DNA of 64,000 nt from Nonomuraea sp. NBC_00507. Its GTDB lineage: Bacteria; Actinomycetota; Actinomycetes; Streptosporangiales; Streptosporangiaceae. Positions 48,176-57,310 of the stretch are shown piece after piece (position 1 is the first letter of the stretch; every line of letters starts with the position of its first letter). The notes under the pieces were generated by a model that saw only the letters and a program-made list of their open reading frames with translations, was not told the DNA's origin and did no database searches. The stretch is from positions 11,222,001 through 11,286,000 of the forward strand of contig NZ_CP107853.1 of the NCBI RefSeq assembly GCF_036013525.1, read 5' to 3'. The translations under genes and the position numbers were made by a program.

Positions 48176-49243
48176 ATGACGTCCCTACGGATCAGCCTGG
48201 GGTACGAACTGGAGGTCCGCGGGCGCACCCGCGAAGTCGAGCAACAGGCGTTCCACAACGTGGTCGACCAGGTCGTTCTGGGCGACCGCCTGGGCTTCGA
48301 CACCGCCTGGTTCGTCGAGCATCACTTCACCAGGGGCTTCTCCCACTCCTCCGCTCCCGACCTGGTCCTGGCCGCCATCTCCCAGCGGACCGAGCGCATC
48401 CACCTCGGGCTCGGGGTGGTGCTGCTGCCGTTCCAGTCCCCGATCCGCACGGCCGAGCGCGTCGCCACGCTGGACGTGCTGAGCGGCGGCCGGGTGGAGT
48501 TCGGGACCGGGCGCGGGGCCTCGCCGCTGGAGTACCAGGCGTTCCAGCGGCCGTTCGAGAAGTCCCGTCAGATCTGGGAGGACACGCTGGAGGCCACGCT
48601 GGCCATCTGGCGGGCCGACGGCGAGCCGATCAGCCGGTCGAACGAGTTCTTCGAGATCCCCGACGTGGCCGTCTACCCGCGGCCGGTCCAGGAGCCCCAT
48701 CCGCCGGTGTGGGTGGCGTCCACCTCGCTGGAGGGGTATCTGGCGGCGGCCAAGCACGGATACAACCTGCTCGGCATGACGATGCTCAAGGGCATCGACG
48801 ACGTCGCCGCCGACATCACGAAATATCGGGAATGTCTCGCCGAGCAGGGCTTCGACCCGTCGAGCCGCCGCGTCGCCCTGATGATCCCCTGGTTCGTCGC
48901 GCCCACGCGGGACGAGGCCAACGCCACGGCCGCCGACGCCGTCCTGTGGTACATCCGCCGCCAGGTCAACCTCGTCACCCCGCCCGACTACTACGACGCC
49001 CGCCACGCCACGCACCGCGTGCTCGGCCAGCTCGCGGCCGGGCTGCCGCCCGATGAGGCCATGGCCACGCTGCGGGAGCACCTGATGGTGGTGGTCGACG
49101 ACGTGGAGGGCTCACGCAAGGCCCTGGCCAGGATCGCCGAGGCCGGCGCCACGGATCTCATCATCCAGGCCCAGGTCGGCGGGCTGGCGCACGAGCGGGT
49201 GTGCGAGTCGATGACGCTGTTCATGACCGAGGTGGTGCGCTGA
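48176..49243 (+). CDS. LLM-class flavin-dependent oxidoreductase
   Basis: The 355-residue protein is a luciferase-like (bacterial luciferase/alkanal monooxygenase fold) enzyme: FDTAWFVEHHF, GLGVVLLPFQSPIRTAER, GRVEFGTGRGASPLEY and HPPVWVAS are family signatures. It would use reduced flavin to oxidise a substrate; a catabolic role is inferred from its operon. The ATG at 48176 follows GGAGG. It heads an operon with two or three AMP-forming ligase-like genes, and its stop overlaps the next start in TGATG. Confidence 0.88.
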   Translation: MTSLRISLGYELEVRGRTREVEQQAFHNVVDQVVLGDRLGFDTAWFVEHHFTRGFSHSSAPDLVLAAISQRTERIHLGLGVVLLPFQSPIRTAERVATLDVLSGGRVEFGTGRGASPLEYQAFQRPFEKSRQIWEDTLEATLAIWRADGEPISRSNEFFEIPDVAVYPRPVQEPHPPVWVASTSLEGYLAAAKHGYNLLGMTMLKGIDDVAADITKYRECLAEQGFDPSSRRVALMIPWFVAPTRDEANATAADAVLWYIRRQVNLVTPPDYYDARHATHRVLGQLAAGLPPDEAMATLREHLMVVVDDVEGSRKALARIAEAGATDLIIQAQVGGLAHERVCESMTLFMTEVVR

Positions 49244-50304
49244 TGGCCCGCTGGCTGACCCGCGACGATCTCGGGGCCGGCGCACGTGCCGCCGAAGGGC
49301 TCCTGCTCGTCTCCCCCGACGTGTCGAGCGCCTTCCCGCTGAGCCAGGACGACCGCGCGGCCGCCGCCGGGCTGACCGTGGCGGCGCTGCGGGCGGCCGG
49401 GGTCGGTGAGCGCGACCGGGTCGCGGTGGCGCTCGCCGAACCGGCGGGCGCGCTGTGGAGCGCCGCCGCGGCCGACGTGGCGCAGGCCGCCGCCGACGTG
49501 GGGCCGCGCGGCCGGATGCGGCTGCACCACGCGCTGTCCGCGCTGCGCGCCACCACGCTGGTGGCCACCCCGACGGGCGCGATGGACTTCCTGGCCCGCC
49601 TGCACCTGGAGTTCCTCCTGGACCCGCTGGACCTCGGCCTCAGGAACATCGTGCTGACCGGCGAGATCGCCTCCAAACGGACGATCGGCCACTTGGCGGG
49701 CGAGTTCGGGGCGAGGGTCACCGAGGTGTACGCCAGCCCCTTCGGCGGCACGCCTCTGGCCTGGCGGGCGGCGGAGGAGGACCCGCTCACGCCGCTCGCG
49801 GACGGCATGCTCGACCTGGCCGCCTTGGCCAAGGACGAGGCCCCCGCCCCTGGGTCCGGGCTGGCCGAGCTGGTCGTCACCCCGCACGGGCACTCCACGC
49901 TCGGCGACGCCGTGCTCCGCACCGGGCAGGTGGCCAGGCCCGGCGGCGCGGGCATCCCCGCGCCGGACCACACCGTGGGCGAGCACGTGCTGGTCAGGGG
50001 CGTGTGGCTGGCGCTGCCCCGGATCGAGAAGGCGCTGTCGAAGATCGATGGCGTGGCCGGCTGGGACCTCGCGATCAGCCGGCAGGGGACGCTGGACGCG
50101 GCCGTCCTCACCGTGACGTTCAACCGGGAGAGCCTGGTCGGCAACCCCATGTGGCGCTCGCGGATCCAGCAGGCCGTTCAGGCGCTGACCCCCGTGTCGA
50201 TCGGCGTGGAGATCGCCCGGGACGTCTCCGACACACCCCGCCCCGGCACGGTGAACGACCTGCGCGGCCACCACCTCGGCCGGGATCGAGCTCTCATCAC
50301 CTGA
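49243..50304 (+). CDS. PaaK-like adenylate-forming protein, shortened
   Basis: The 353-residue protein resembles phenylacetate-CoA ligase-like proteins in its second half (ITGEIAS-like segment read as VLTGEIASKRT, then VTEVYASPFGGTPLA at the usual A5 position). The N-terminal third is not recognisable as the normal ATP-binding core, and the Ser/Thr/Gly-rich phosphate loop is missing. It may be a non-catalytic relative or have a different activity. The start overlaps the upstream stop. It is in an operon with LLM and FadD-type genes. Confidence 0.6.
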   Translation: MARWLTRDDLGAGARAAEGLLLVSPDVSSAFPLSQDDRAAAAGLTVAALRAAGVGERDRVAVALAEPAGALWSAAAADVAQAAADVGPRGRMRLHHALSALRATTLVATPTGAMDFLARLHLEFLLDPLDLGLRNIVLTGEIASKRTIGHLAGEFGARVTEVYASPFGGTPLAWRAAEEDPLTPLADGMLDLAALAKDEAPAPGSGLAELVVTPHGHSTLGDAVLRTGQVARPGGAGIPAPDHTVGEHVLVRGVWLALPRIEKALSKIDGVAGWDLAISRQGTLDAAVLTVTFNRESLVGNPMWRSRIQQAVQALTPVSIGVEIARDVSDTPRPGTVNDLRGHHLGRDRALIT

Positions 50305-50314
50305 GGGGGGACCG

Positions 50315-51859
50315 ATGACGCCGGACTGGGGGACGCTCCCCCGCATGCTGCGCGATCAGGCGGCGCACCACCCCGACGCCACGGTGATCGCCGAGGGCGG
50401 CACCCGGGTGACGCTGCCGGAGCTGCGGGCGAAGGCCGCCGAGGTCGCCCGCGGCCTCATCGCCCTCGGCGTCGAGCCCGGCGACCGGGTGGCGATGTGG
50501 GGGCTGAACTCGGCGTACTGGGTGGCGCACGCGTTCGGGATCTGGGACGCGGGCGCAGTCGTCGTGCCGCTGTCGTCACGGTTCAAGGGCATCGAGGCCG
50601 CCCAGGTCATCGAGAAGACCGGTGCGAAGGTGCTGATCACCGGCGGGGGGCCCACGGCGGTCCCGCTCGCCGAATTGCTCCCGCCGCTGCCTGGCCTGCG
50701 CCACACGATCGTTCCTCCGGCGTCGGAGTTACGCGCCCTCGCCGTGCGGGTCTCCGCGCGGGAGGCCGAGGACCGGGCGCTCGCCGTCGGTCCCGGAGAC
50801 CTGTGCGAGATCATGTCCACGTCGGGCACCACCGGCACGCCCAAAGGCGTCATGCTGGATCATGCCCAGGTCCTGCGCGGCTACTGGGACTGGTCGGAGA
50901 TCGTCACGCTGAACGAGGACGACCGATATCCGGTCATCGCCCCGTTCAGCCACGGCTTCGGGCTCAACGCCGGGCTCATCGCCTGTGTCATGCGGCGGGC
51001 CACGATGGTGCCGATCCCGATCTTCACCCCGGACGCTCTCATGTCACTCATCTCGGCCGAGCGCGTCACCATCCTGGCCGGGCCGCCCACGTTGTTCCAC
51101 CGGATCCTCGACGAGCTGGACCGCGGCCCGTGGGACGTGTCGTCGCTGCGCGTGGCCATCTGCGGGGCCGCCGCCGTGCCGGCGACGCTGATCACACGGC
51201 TGGTCGAGCGGGTCGGCCTGGAGCGGATGATCAACGCGTACGGGCTGATGGAAGGCACGGTCGTCTCCATGACCAGAGCCGGCGACCCCATCGAGGTCGT
51301 CGCCAACACCACCGGCAGGCCCGTGCCCGGCATCGAGGTCAAGATCGTCGATGACGACGGCAAGGAGGTCGCGACCGGCGAGCGCGGCGAGATCCTCCAG
51401 CGCGGATACGGCGTGATGCGCGGCTACTGGAACGAGCCCGCGCGGACGGCCGAGGCCGTGGACGCCGGCGGCTGGCTGCACACGGGGGACGTCGGCGTGC
51501 TGGACGAGCGGGGCAACCTCGCGATCGTCGACCGCAAGAAGGAGCTCTACATCGTCAACGGCTTCAACGTCTCGCCCGCCGAGGTGGAGTCGCTCCTGCT
51601 GCGTGAGGGGTCGCTCGCCCAGGCCGCGGTCGTCGGCGTGCCCGACTCGGCCACCGGCGAGGCCGGTGTGGCGTACGTGGTCCCGCGGCCGGGCGCGAGC
51701 GTCGACCCCGGCGGCCTGATCGCGTGGGCGCGGGCCCACATGTCCAACTACAAGGTCCCCAAGCGGGTCGTCGTGGTGGACGCCCTGCCGGTCAACGTGA
51801 ACGGCAAGATCGACAAGCTGGCTCTCCGTGATCGGGCGAAGCAGGCGCCGGGCGAGTAG
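50315..51859 (+). CDS. FadD3-like acyl-CoA synthetase
   Basis: The 514-residue adenylate-forming enzyme has the full core: STSGTTGTPKGVML phosphate loop, YGLMEGT, GWLHTGDVG and the C-terminal Lys-containing VNGKIDKL. It would activate a carboxylic acid to its CoA thioester. Its sequence resembles, from memory, actinobacterial FadD3-type steroid (hexahydroindane-propionate) CoA ligases. Only an alignment would confirm this. It is ten bases downstream of the PaaK-like gene. Confidence 0.85.
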   Translation: MTPDWGTLPRMLRDQAAHHPDATVIAEGGTRVTLPELRAKAAEVARGLIALGVEPGDRVAMWGLNSAYWVAHAFGIWDAGAVVVPLSSRFKGIEAAQVIEKTGAKVLITGGGPTAVPLAELLPPLPGLRHTIVPPASELRALAVRVSAREAEDRALAVGPGDLCEIMSTSGTTGTPKGVMLDHAQVLRGYWDWSEIVTLNEDDRYPVIAPFSHGFGLNAGLIACVMRRATMVPIPIFTPDALMSLISAERVTILAGPPTLFHRILDELDRGPWDVSSLRVAICGAAAVPATLITRLVERVGLERMINAYGLMEGTVVSMTRAGDPIEVVANTTGRPVPGIEVKIVDDDGKEVATGERGEILQRGYGVMRGYWNEPARTAEAVDAGGWLHTGDVGVLDERGNLAIVDRKKELYIVNGFNVSPAEVESLLLREGSLAQAAVVGVPDSATGEAGVAYVVPRPGASVDPGGLIAWARAHMSNYKVPKRVVVVDALPVNVNGKIDKLALRDRAKQAPGE

Positions 51860-51892
51860 GTTGGAAGTGCGCCCACTGCCCCAGGAGCTGCC

Positions 51893-53065
51893 ATGTTGCG
51901 CCTGCTGGCCGGGGCGGCCGCACGTACATTCGGGGCGCGCGCGGCCGTCGTCACCGGCGCCACGACGCTGACCTTCGCCGACCTCGACCGGTTCTCCGAT
52001 CAGGTGGCCGCCGGCCTCGCCCATCGCGGTGCCCGCGTCGGCGACGTCGTGGCCCTGGCGCTCCCCGACGGGCCCGAGTTCGTGATCTGCTACGTCGCCG
52101 CCGCGAAGATCGGGGCGGTGACCGCGGGCATCGGGACCGATCGTGTGGAGCTGCTGACCCTGCTGGATCCAGCGATCGTCATCACCGTTCCGCGGGTGCT
52201 GCCGCCGCTGGCCGGGCTCGACGTGGTGACGCTGCCCGCCGAGCGCGGCGAGCGCGGACGGGACCCCTACGACCCGGCGCGGCTCGGCGAGCTGTGCCGG
52301 GCGGAGCCGCCCCCGCCGCCGCTCCCGCCCGACCCCGGCCGTCCCGTGGTGATCACGTTTACCTCGGGGCGGACCGGGCCGCCCAAGGCCGTGCTGTTCG
52401 GCAACCGCCAGCTCGAGGCTATCCGCGCCCACGGGGCCGGTGATCGATGGGCCACCGGTGAGGACGCCCGGCTGGTGCCGCATCCACTCGGGCGGCTCGG
52501 GTTCGCCACCCGGTTGCCGATATTCCTCCAGACCGGGCGGACCTGCCACGTCCTGCCCGCGTGGAGCGAGGACGCCGCGATGCGGGTGCTGCGCGAGCAC
52601 CGGATCGGCGTGTTGCAGGGCAGCCCGGTCCAGCTCTCGCACATCCTGGCCTGCGGCGGTGATCTGCCCGACCTGACCCTCATTCTGTCCAGCGGCGCGC
52701 CCGCCCCGCCCGAACTGATCAGGCAGCTGCGCAGCAGGTACGGTGTGCCGGTCTGCAACCGGTACATCTGCACCGAGGCCGGGCTCGGGCTCGGCACACG
52801 GCCCGACGACCCGCCCGAGGACGCGGAGGTGAGCGTCGGCAGGCCGCGCGGCGGAGTGGACGTGTCCATCCGGGACGAGGACGGCCGTCTGCTGCCCCAT
52901 GACGCGGAAGGTGAGGTGCTTCTCCGCTCGGACGCGGTCATGAGCGGCTACGTTGGCAACAGCACCGGGCAATCGGTTTTCGCCAAGGACGGGTTCGTGC
53001 GCACGGGCGACCGGGGATACATCGATCGCACCGGCCGGTTGCATCTGGTGGGACGCGTGTCTTAG
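51893..53065 (+). CDS. AMP-binding protein lacking the C-terminal domain
   Basis: The 390-residue protein has the N-terminal core of acyl-CoA synthetases (TFTSGRTGPPKAVLF as the phosphate loop, YICTEAGLGLG, and FVRTGDRGYIDRTGRLHLVGR). It stops at that hinge, so the 110-residue C-terminal lid with the catalytic Lys is absent. The loop reads S-G-R-T-G in place of the usual S-G-T-T-G. It could make an adenylate but probably not the CoA ester alone. It follows the FadD3-like gene and precedes fprA by nine bases. Confidence 0.8.
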   Translation: MLRLLAGAAARTFGARAAVVTGATTLTFADLDRFSDQVAAGLAHRGARVGDVVALALPDGPEFVICYVAAAKIGAVTAGIGTDRVELLTLLDPAIVITVPRVLPPLAGLDVVTLPAERGERGRDPYDPARLGELCRAEPPPPPLPPDPGRPVVITFTSGRTGPPKAVLFGNRQLEAIRAHGAGDRWATGEDARLVPHPLGRLGFATRLPIFLQTGRTCHVLPAWSEDAAMRVLREHRIGVLQGSPVQLSHILACGGDLPDLTLILSSGAPAPPELIRQLRSRYGVPVCNRYICTEAGLGLGTRPDDPPEDAEVSVGRPRGGVDVSIRDEDGRLLPHDAEGEVLLRSDAVMSGYVGNSTGQSVFAKDGFVRTGDRGYIDRTGRLHLVGRVS

Positions 53066-53073
53066 GAGGCGGC

Positions 53074-54378
53074 GTGGCGTTGCGTGTGGCGGTCATCGGG
53101 TCGGGCCCCGCCGGGATCTACACGGCCGAGGCTCTGGTCAAGCAGTCCGCGGAGGCCGTGCGGGTCGATGTGCTCGAACGGCTGCCGACCCCGTACGGGC
53201 TGGTCCGGTATGGCGTCGCGCCCGACCACACGTCGATCAAGTCCATCGCCAACTACCTGCGGAAGGTGCTGGAGCTGCCGGAGGTCCGCTTCCTCGGCGG
53301 CGTCACGCTCGGCCCGCACGTGTCCGTGGAGGACCTGCTCGGCCGCTACGACGCGGTGGTCTACTGCACGGGGGCGATGGTCGACAGGAAGCTCGGCATC
53401 CCCGGCGAGGACCTGCCGGGGAGCGTGGCGGCGACCGACTTCGTCAACTGGTACTGCGGGCACCCCGACGTCGACCCCGGCATGTTCACGCTCGACACCT
53501 CCGAGATCGCGGTGATCGGTGTCGGGAACGTGGCCGTGGACGTCGTCCGCGTCCTGGCCAAGACCGCCGACGAGCTGCGCTCCACCGACGTGCCGCACGA
53601 CGTGCTCCAGCGCCTGTCGGAAAGCCAGGTGAAGGCCATTCACATGGTGGGCCGGCGAGGCCCCGAGCACGCCAAGTTCACCCTCAAGGAGCTGCGCGAG
53701 CTGGGCGATCTGGCCAACGCCGACGTCTGCGTACGCCCGGACGAGGCCGTGGTGCTCGGCGGCGATTTCCCGCGCCAGGTCCAGGGCAACATCAAGGTTC
53801 TGCAGTCGTGGGCCGCGCGCGAGCCGGTCGGCCGGGCGCGCCGCCTCGACGTGCGGTTCTGGCTGCGGCCCGTGGAGATCCTCGGCACCGAGCGGGTGGA
53901 GGGGCTCAAGCTCGAACGCACCCGGCTGTCGGAGGAGGGCCGCGTGGTGGGCACGGGCGAGTTCGAGACACTGCCGGTCGGGATGGTGTTGCGGTCGGTC
54001 GGCTACCAGAGCGTGCCGCTGCCCGGGGTGCCGTTCTCCGAGCAGACCATGACCGTGCCGAACGAGGCCGGGCGGGTACGCGACCGCGAATACGTGGCAG
54101 GCTGGCTCAAACGCGGGCCCACCGGGGTGATCGGCACCAACAAGTCCGACGCCGCGGAAACGGTCCGTACACTGCTTGCCGATCTGGAAGGGCGCGAACG
54201 TGTTGATGGCGGCGAGTCGATCGACGTGCTACTGGCGGAGCGGGGGATACGACCGGTGACCTACCAGGAGTGGCTGGCGATCGAGGCGGCCGAAGCCGAG
54301 CTGGCCAGGTCACTCGGCCGCGGCGAGCGGGTCAAGCTCGTCGGGCTGGAGGCCATGCTCCGGGCGTGCCGTGTCTGA
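53074..54378 (+). CDS. fprA: Ferredoxin/NADP reductase, adrenodoxin-reductase type
   Basis: The 434-residue flavoenzyme has the FAD-binding VAVIGSGPAGIYTAEAL, the RYGVAPDH segment and the NADPH site AVIGVGNVAVDVVR with VGRRGPEHAKFT. Such FprA reductases pass electrons from NADPH to ferredoxins for P450s, which fits a steroid-like catabolic setting, but the gene may also serve other P450s. The GTG start at 53074 follows GGAGG; the 3' end overlaps the DUF6986 gene by eight bases. Confidence 0.92.
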   Translation: MALRVAVIGSGPAGIYTAEALVKQSAEAVRVDVLERLPTPYGLVRYGVAPDHTSIKSIANYLRKVLELPEVRFLGGVTLGPHVSVEDLLGRYDAVVYCTGAMVDRKLGIPGEDLPGSVAATDFVNWYCGHPDVDPGMFTLDTSEIAVIGVGNVAVDVVRVLAKTADELRSTDVPHDVLQRLSESQVKAIHMVGRRGPEHAKFTLKELRELGDLANADVCVRPDEAVVLGGDFPRQVQGNIKVLQSWAAREPVGRARRLDVRFWLRPVEILGTERVEGLKLERTRLSEEGRVVGTGEFETLPVGMVLRSVGYQSVPLPGVPFSEQTMTVPNEAGRVRDREYVAGWLKRGPTGVIGTNKSDAAETVRTLLADLEGRERVDGGESIDVLLAERGIRPVTYQEWLAIEAAEAELARSLGRGERVKLVGLEAMLRACRV

Positions 54379-55537
54379 CGAGCGTACGAGTGCGGGTGCC
54401 GTGCCACCCGGATTCACGGAGGCCTACCGGGCTCAGCAGGCCCGGTTCCCGATGCCGGAGCCGGGGTGGCAGCCGGTCCACACGGTCTACGTGCCCGCCG
54501 ACCGGTTCTCCGCCCGCACCGTGGCCGACTGGCGCGATCAGGCGTTGTCCCTGGTCAAGGCGCATCTGGGCGGCCCTGACGAGCTGGCTGAGGTATTCGG
54601 CGTGCCCGGGCGGCTCGCCGCCTCCGTACAGGAGCTGGTCCTCCGTAAGCTCGCGCACGAGCCGATCGAGGACCTGCGCGTCGACTTCGAGGACGGCTAC
54701 GGCGTGCGGCCCGACCCGGTCGAGGACGAGCACGTGGAGCAGGCCGCCGAGGCGGTGGCCGCGCTGCACGCCACCGGGGCGTTGCCGCGGCGGTGGGGGC
54801 CGCGGGTGAAGTCGTTCGCGGACGGGGATCCCGGCCGGTCGGTGCGCACGCTCCGCGGGTTCGTCACGGGGGTGGTCGCGCGGGCCGGGGAGTTGCCCGC
54901 CGGGTTCACGGTGACGTTCCCGAAGGTGCTGATGGAGGAATACCTGTCGCAGTTCGCGGGCGTGCTGGAGCGGCTGGAGGCCGAGGCCGGCGGGCCGCTC
55001 CGGTTCGAGATGCAGGTGGAGGCTCCGCAAACGCTGCCGTTCCTGCGTGCCGAACTGGCCGAGTCCCTGGGCGGGCGGCTGGCGGCGGCGCATTTCGGCG
55101 TGTTCGACTACACGGCCGCGCTCGGGCTGCCGCCGCACGAGCAGCGGCTGGACCATCCGGCCTGCGACCACGCCCGGCACGTCATGCAGACCGCGTTCGC
55201 CGGCACGGGCGTGGAGCTGTCCGACGGCTCGCTCGCCGCCTCCCCCGCCTCCGACCGCGTGGCCGACGTGCACGCGTTGTGGCGGCGGCACGCCGAGCTC
55301 GTACGCCACTCGCTGCGGCATGGCTTCTACCAGGGCTGGGACATGCATCCGTCGCACCTGGTGAGCCGGTTCGCCACCCTCTACGCCTTCCACCTGGCCA
55401 ACTACGACTCCTACCGGGAGCGGGTGAGCGCGTGGGAGGAGCAGCGGGACGCGGGCGGCGGTGTCATGGACGAGCCCGCCACGATCCGCACCCTCGCCGC
55501 CGCGCTCCGGCGCGCCGATGCCGCCCTGCCCGAGTAG
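54371..55537 (+). CDS. DUF6986 protein (HpcH/HpaI aldolase-like fold)
   Basis: The 388-residue protein matches an actinobacterial family with aldolase/citrate-lyase-like core segments: DLRVDFEDGYG carries the acidic metal ligand pattern and RFEMQVEAPQ the next strand. Activity is unknown. The GTG start is inside the last codons of fprA, so they are coupled. It is convergent with cutC with one base between stops. Confidence 0.82.
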   Translation: MSDERTSAGAVPPGFTEAYRAQQARFPMPEPGWQPVHTVYVPADRFSARTVADWRDQALSLVKAHLGGPDELAEVFGVPGRLAASVQELVLRKLAHEPIEDLRVDFEDGYGVRPDPVEDEHVEQAAEAVAALHATGALPRRWGPRVKSFADGDPGRSVRTLRGFVTGVVARAGELPAGFTVTFPKVLMEEYLSQFAGVLERLEAEAGGPLRFEMQVEAPQTLPFLRAELAESLGGRLAAAHFGVFDYTAALGLPPHEQRLDHPACDHARHVMQTAFAGTGVELSDGSLAASPASDRVADVHALWRRHAELVRHSLRHGFYQGWDMHPSHLVSRFATLYAFHLANYDSYRERVSAWEEQRDAGGGVMDEPATIRTLAAALRRADAALPE

Positions 55538-55538
55538 G

Positions 55539-56219
55539 TCAGTCGCGTTCGACCATCGCCCGCCATTGGCGTACCAGGCGCCACTCGACCGGGTCCGACC
55601 AACTGGCCCGGACCGCGGATCCCACGTGGAAGGCCCGGACGCCGTAGTCGAGCAGCACGGGCACGTGTGCCGGCCGCAGGCCGCCCCCGGCCAGGATGAT
55701 CGAGCCGTCACCCGCCTCGGCCCGGGCTTTTAACACCGGCAGGCCGTCACCGACGCCGGTGGGTGATCCGGACGTGAGCACGGTGGCGAGGTTGGGCAGC
55801 AGGCGCACGGCGCGCCAGGACGCCTGGACGTCGGCGGCGTGATCGACGGCTCGGTGGAAGGTCCACGGCAGGGGGGACACGGCGTGGATCAGCGCTTCGG
55901 TGGCCGCGAGATCGACGGCTCCCGCGCTGTCGAGAAATCCGAACACGAACCCTGCCGCCCCGGCCTGCGCCAGCGCCTTGGCGTCGCGACCCAGCCGCGT
56001 CAAGACGTCGGGGTCGGCCGCGAAGTTGGCGTCGCAGCGGAGCATCACCATCTGGGGAAGCGGGCATTCCGCGGCGATCGCGGCCACCGTCTCCGGGGAG
56101 GGGGTCAGCCCGTCGGCCGCCATGTCGGCGACGACCTCCAGCCGGTCGGCTCCGCCCTGTTCGGCGGCCACGGCGTCGCGCACGTTGAGCGCGATCACCT
56201 CGAGCAGGGATCCGGTCAT
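55539..56219 (-). CDS. cutC: Copper homeostasis protein CutC
   Basis: The 226-residue TIM-barrel protein shows LEVIALNVRDAVAAEQGGADRLEVV, FVFGFLDSAGAVD, WTFHRAVDH and the C-terminal ILAGGGLRPAHV. CutC was linked to copper handling, though its enzymatic activity is uncertain. Single gene, with its ATG at 56219. Confidence 0.9.
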   Translation of the reverse strand: MTGSLLEVIALNVRDAVAAEQGGADRLEVVADMAADGLTPSPETVAAIAAECPLPQMVMLRCDANFAADPDVLTRLGRDAKALAQAGAAGFVFGFLDSAGAVDLAATEALIHAVSPLPWTFHRAVDHAADVQASWRAVRLLPNLATVLTSGSPTGVGDGLPVLKARAEAGDGSIILAGGGLRPAHVPVLLDYGVRAFHVGSAVRASWSDPVEWRLVRQWRAMVERD

Positions 56220-56464
56220 GCAGGAGAGGCTATATGGTGCTCTGCACCTTTCCGCCGCGAAAACCCCAAAGGCACCAACCCCCTCCGCGGGGCATCGGGG
56301 GAGAGCGCCTGGCGCGGGCTGAGGTCCTTCGAGCGGAGCGTCCGGCGACGGCAGGCATCGGGCTATGGTCGCCGAGGGGCTCGCCTCTGCGACCGGCTGA
56401 GGGCGCTTGAGGGCAGGTCCGACCAGGCGGCGGGCAGGTCAGGGAGCGGCGGGCAGGCGAAAGG

Positions 56465-56499
56465 GGGCCCGGCCTCCCTGAGAGTTGGAGGCCGGGCCC
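56465..56499 (-). terminator. Terminator of the GNAT gene at 56509
   Basis: GGGCCCGGCCTCC and GGAGGCCGGGCCC form a perfect 13-bp stem with a 9-base loop, ten bases after the stop codon of the leftward gene. The rest of the 289-bp gap to cutC is gene-free. Confidence 0.7.
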
Positions 56500-56508
56500 T
56501 GTCGAAGG

Positions 56509-57111
56509 TTAGGCGGTGATCAGTTCCGCGATGGTCAGGTCGCGGAAGGCCGTCGTGGAAAGGTCCTCCGAGGGGCGCTGAAAGAGGGCGCCGGAGGAGC
56601 GATGGGGCAGGTCAACCGTGCGGACGTGGCGGAAGCCGCGGGCACGGTAGTACGACTGCAGGCGCGGGTTCGCCTTGGCACAGTCGAGCCGGAGCCACGG
56701 CAACCCCGAGGCGAACGCCGAGGCGCCGGCCCAGGCGAGGAGGGCGTCCCCGAGCCCGCTGCCGGACCACGGCCGGGCCACGGCCAGCTTGTGGATGTAG
56801 AGGGCGGCACCCGGGTCGTCGCCCGGAGTCCAGAATTCGGGATCGGCGTGGTCGTCGAGGGCTATGGTGGCGACCGGCGGCGCAGACTCGTCGGGGTCGA
56901 GGTATCGAAGCTCGTCGTCGAGTACGAACAGCACCCGCTCCTCAATGAGCGGCTCGATCCGCTCGGGGCCGAACCCGTTGCGGGGCCACTGCCGCACCCC
57001 TTGCGCATAGAGCCACTCGGCGGTGTCCGCGAGCAGCGTCAGTACGCCGGGAAGGTCGTGAGGTTCCGCCCGGCGGAGCGCGAGCGGATGAAGCAGGGTG
57101 TTTGTGTGCAT
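56509..57111 (-). CDS. GNAT-family N-acetyltransferase
   Basis: The 200-residue acetyltransferase shows YIHKLAVARPWSGSGLGDALLAWA (acetyl-CoA loop) and LDCAKANPRLQSYYRARGF. The substrate is unknown. The ATG at 57111 follows GGGAG; an open frame extends 42 codons farther without support. Its upstream neighbour is a GntR gene on the same strand, separated by a terminator-like hairpin. Confidence 0.87.
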   Translation of the reverse strand: MHTNTLLHPLALRRAEPHDLPGVLTLLADTAEWLYAQGVRQWPRNGFGPERIEPLIEERVLFVLDDELRYLDPDESAPPVATIALDDHADPEFWTPGDDPGAALYIHKLAVARPWSGSGLGDALLAWAGASAFASGLPWLRLDCAKANPRLQSYYRARGFRHVRTVDLPHRSSGALFQRPSEDLSTTAFRDLTIAELITA

Positions 57112-57232
57112 AAGACAACTCCCGTTGCGTTGGGTTCCTACACGAGCGCACAGCGTAATGACGCGATGTCGCGTAGGGGCGAAATGGGGCCTTAACCCGA
57201 TATACATGGATAAATGGCGATTTGGGGGAGTA

Positions 57233-57257
57233 TGCACGACTCCCCCAGGCCAGCGAG
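57233..57257 (-). terminator. Hairpin after the GntR gene
   Basis: TGGGGGAGT and ACTCCCCCA form a perfect 9-bp stem with a 7-base loop, about 53 bp past the stop of the leftward GntR gene. Confidence 0.55.
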
Positions 57258-57310
57258 GCGGCTATTTCTCGCTGCACCCGGCCGGCGGGATCACCCCTTC
57301 ATCCGAGCCC

